NCBI RefSeq assembly: GCF_000317125.1
Contig: NC_019695.1
Coordinates: 4,514,336-4,578,335, forward strand
Length of the DNA: 64,000 bases
DNA from: Chroococcidiopsis thermalis PCC 7203
GTDB taxonomy: Bacteria; Cyanobacteriota; Cyanobacteriia; Cyanobacteriales; Chroococcidiopsidaceae
Direction: 5' to 3'
Positions 63,290 to 64,000 of the stretch are shown here, in pieces. The stretch's first letter is position 1; every line of letters starts with the position of its first letter. Under the pieces are notes generated by a model. It saw nothing but the letters and a program-made list of their open reading frames with translations, was not told where the DNA came from and ran no database searches. Both the position numbers and the translations under genes were made by a program.

Positions 63290-64000
63290 CTACGATCGCT
63301 GAAATCGTAAAGCGTCGATCGCCTGTGCGGTGAGAAAAATTCCTAACAGAATGTAGCTGAGAAAAACAACTAAACTACTAGAATCAAAAATTCCTTGAAT
63401 CCAGTTAGTGTAATGTTTGAGTAAAGAAAGATGACTCAAGATTGCACCTATTGGCGTACCGCTGAGATTTTGGGCGATCGCATCGATAACCCAAAGAAAC
63501 AAAATTAAAGCGAACGTAATAATCGCTGCCAGAATCGTGCTATCGGTGAGAGAAGAAATAAACATTCCTAGAGATAAGATTCCTGCTGCTAATAAAATGA
63601 GTCCCAAATGTCCCATCAAGGGAACGACTGGAAATACGGCAGGGTTGGCAGTACTCAATGCAAATGCTTCATAGGCAAAGATTGGTAATATTAATGTTAT
63701 AAAAAATGTAACGACTCCCAACAATTTTCCTACAGCAACCGCCCAGTTTGTCACGGGAGAAGTAGCAAGTAATTCTAAAGTCCCGCGCTTGCGTTCTTCT
63801 GCATATAAACCCATTGACAATATAGGCAAGATAAATAAAGCCAAAGAACCCATAATTCCCAAGAAAGCCTGTTGAAACTCGTAAGCCACATCAATCGGTG
63901 AAGCGGGAACTCCAGGTTGCTGCCCTTGCAGTAAGTCTCTTTGAGCAACTTGCTGAATAATTCCTTGTGGACCCAATAGAATCAAGGCAAAGAAAAACCC
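63290..64000 (-). CDS. ABC-2 permease (GldF-like), 5' end outside window
   Basis: C-terminal 236 residues or so of an ABC membrane subunit; the frame stays open to the right edge (GFFFALILLGPQG), so the start is beyond the window. Motif DVAYEFQQAFLGIMGSLALFILPILSMGLYAEERKRGTLELLATSPVTNWAVAVGKLLGVV is the hallmark of GldF/NosY-type permeases. Five more hydrophobic segments follow. It should pair with an ATPase outside the window and with the GldG-like and DUF4340 genes. Confidence 0.88.
   Translation of the reverse strand, partial: GFFFALILLGPQGIIQQVAQRDLLQGQQPGVPASPIDVAYEFQQAFLGIMGSLALFILPILSMGLYAEERKRGTLELLATSPVTNWAVAVGKLLGVVTFFITLILPIFAYEAFALSTANPAVFPVVPLMGHLGLILLAAGILSLGMFISSLTDSTILAAIITFALILFLWVIDAIAQNLSGTPIGAILSHLSLLKHYTNWIQGIFDSSSLVVFLSYILLGIFLTAQAIDALRFQRS

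Overview
The window is a piece of a cyanobacterial chromosome. It carries psbA (photosystem II D1), the cyanobacterial sensor kinase gene nblS next to purD, a COP23-family protein, an aa3-type cytochrome oxidase cluster, and very many copies of the octamer GCGATCGC (HIP1). Heptanucleotide and other short tandem repeats, and families of short palindromes, fill many gaps between genes. This combination fits a Chroococcidiopsis-like or Nostocales-like genome, but the species is inferred, not proven. I see no tRNA, rRNA, CRISPR array, prophage or intact insertion sequence.

Layout. 1-2147: iron-uptake-type outer-membrane porin (minus). 2584-10000: a minus-strand run of two secreted or membrane-anchored trypsin-like proteases, a COP23 protein, a Ser/Thr kinase, a PhnD-like lipoprotein and a second Ser/Thr kinase. 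10816-17367: divergent plus-strand run of a triple-FHA ABC transporter, two paralogous secreted proteins with a four-cysteine motif, and a secreted class-3 lipase. 17.4-26.2 kb: Uma2 nuclease, photolyase, purD, nblS, GNAT, a vapB gene with a broken vapC, a PLP dehydratase, and two small proteins. 26.4-41.3 kb: mainly housekeeping genes (phasin-like, FKBP, dnaB-rplI, psbA, HIT, comM/yifB, recJ, a GTPase, a STAS protein, mini-RNase III, rlmB). 41.4-49.1 kb: SpoIID-like protein, TM0106-type nuclease, two glycosyltransferases, PrxQ, small secreted protein, ABC-2 permease. 49.3-56.8 kb: ABC ATPase, ctaB, ctaA, and divergently coxB-ctaD-ctaE. 56.9-59.9 kb: flavoprotein, cobD, hup. 60.2-64.0 kb: a Gld-type ABC module (permease at the right edge, GldG-like, DUF4340) split by an ankyrin gene and a hicB-like gene.

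How the genes may work together. The kinases (phospho-Thr writers) and the triple-FHA transporter (phospho-Thr reader) lie head to head and are flanked by exported proteases, a lipoprotein binding protein and a lipase. This looks like an envelope signalling and export locus; the link is inferred from position and domain content. The ctaA/ctaB and cox genes together make and load the respiratory oxidase with heme A.

The most unusual general feature is that repeats normally found between genes have entered reading frames without breaking them. This is seen in purD, recJ, the TM0106 nuclease, cobD, the flavoprotein and the PhnD-like lipoprotein. Other points of note are three consecutive hairpins in the leader of rplI, a STAS gene whose best start is ATC, and a D1 protein with a short plant-like tail and Glu130.
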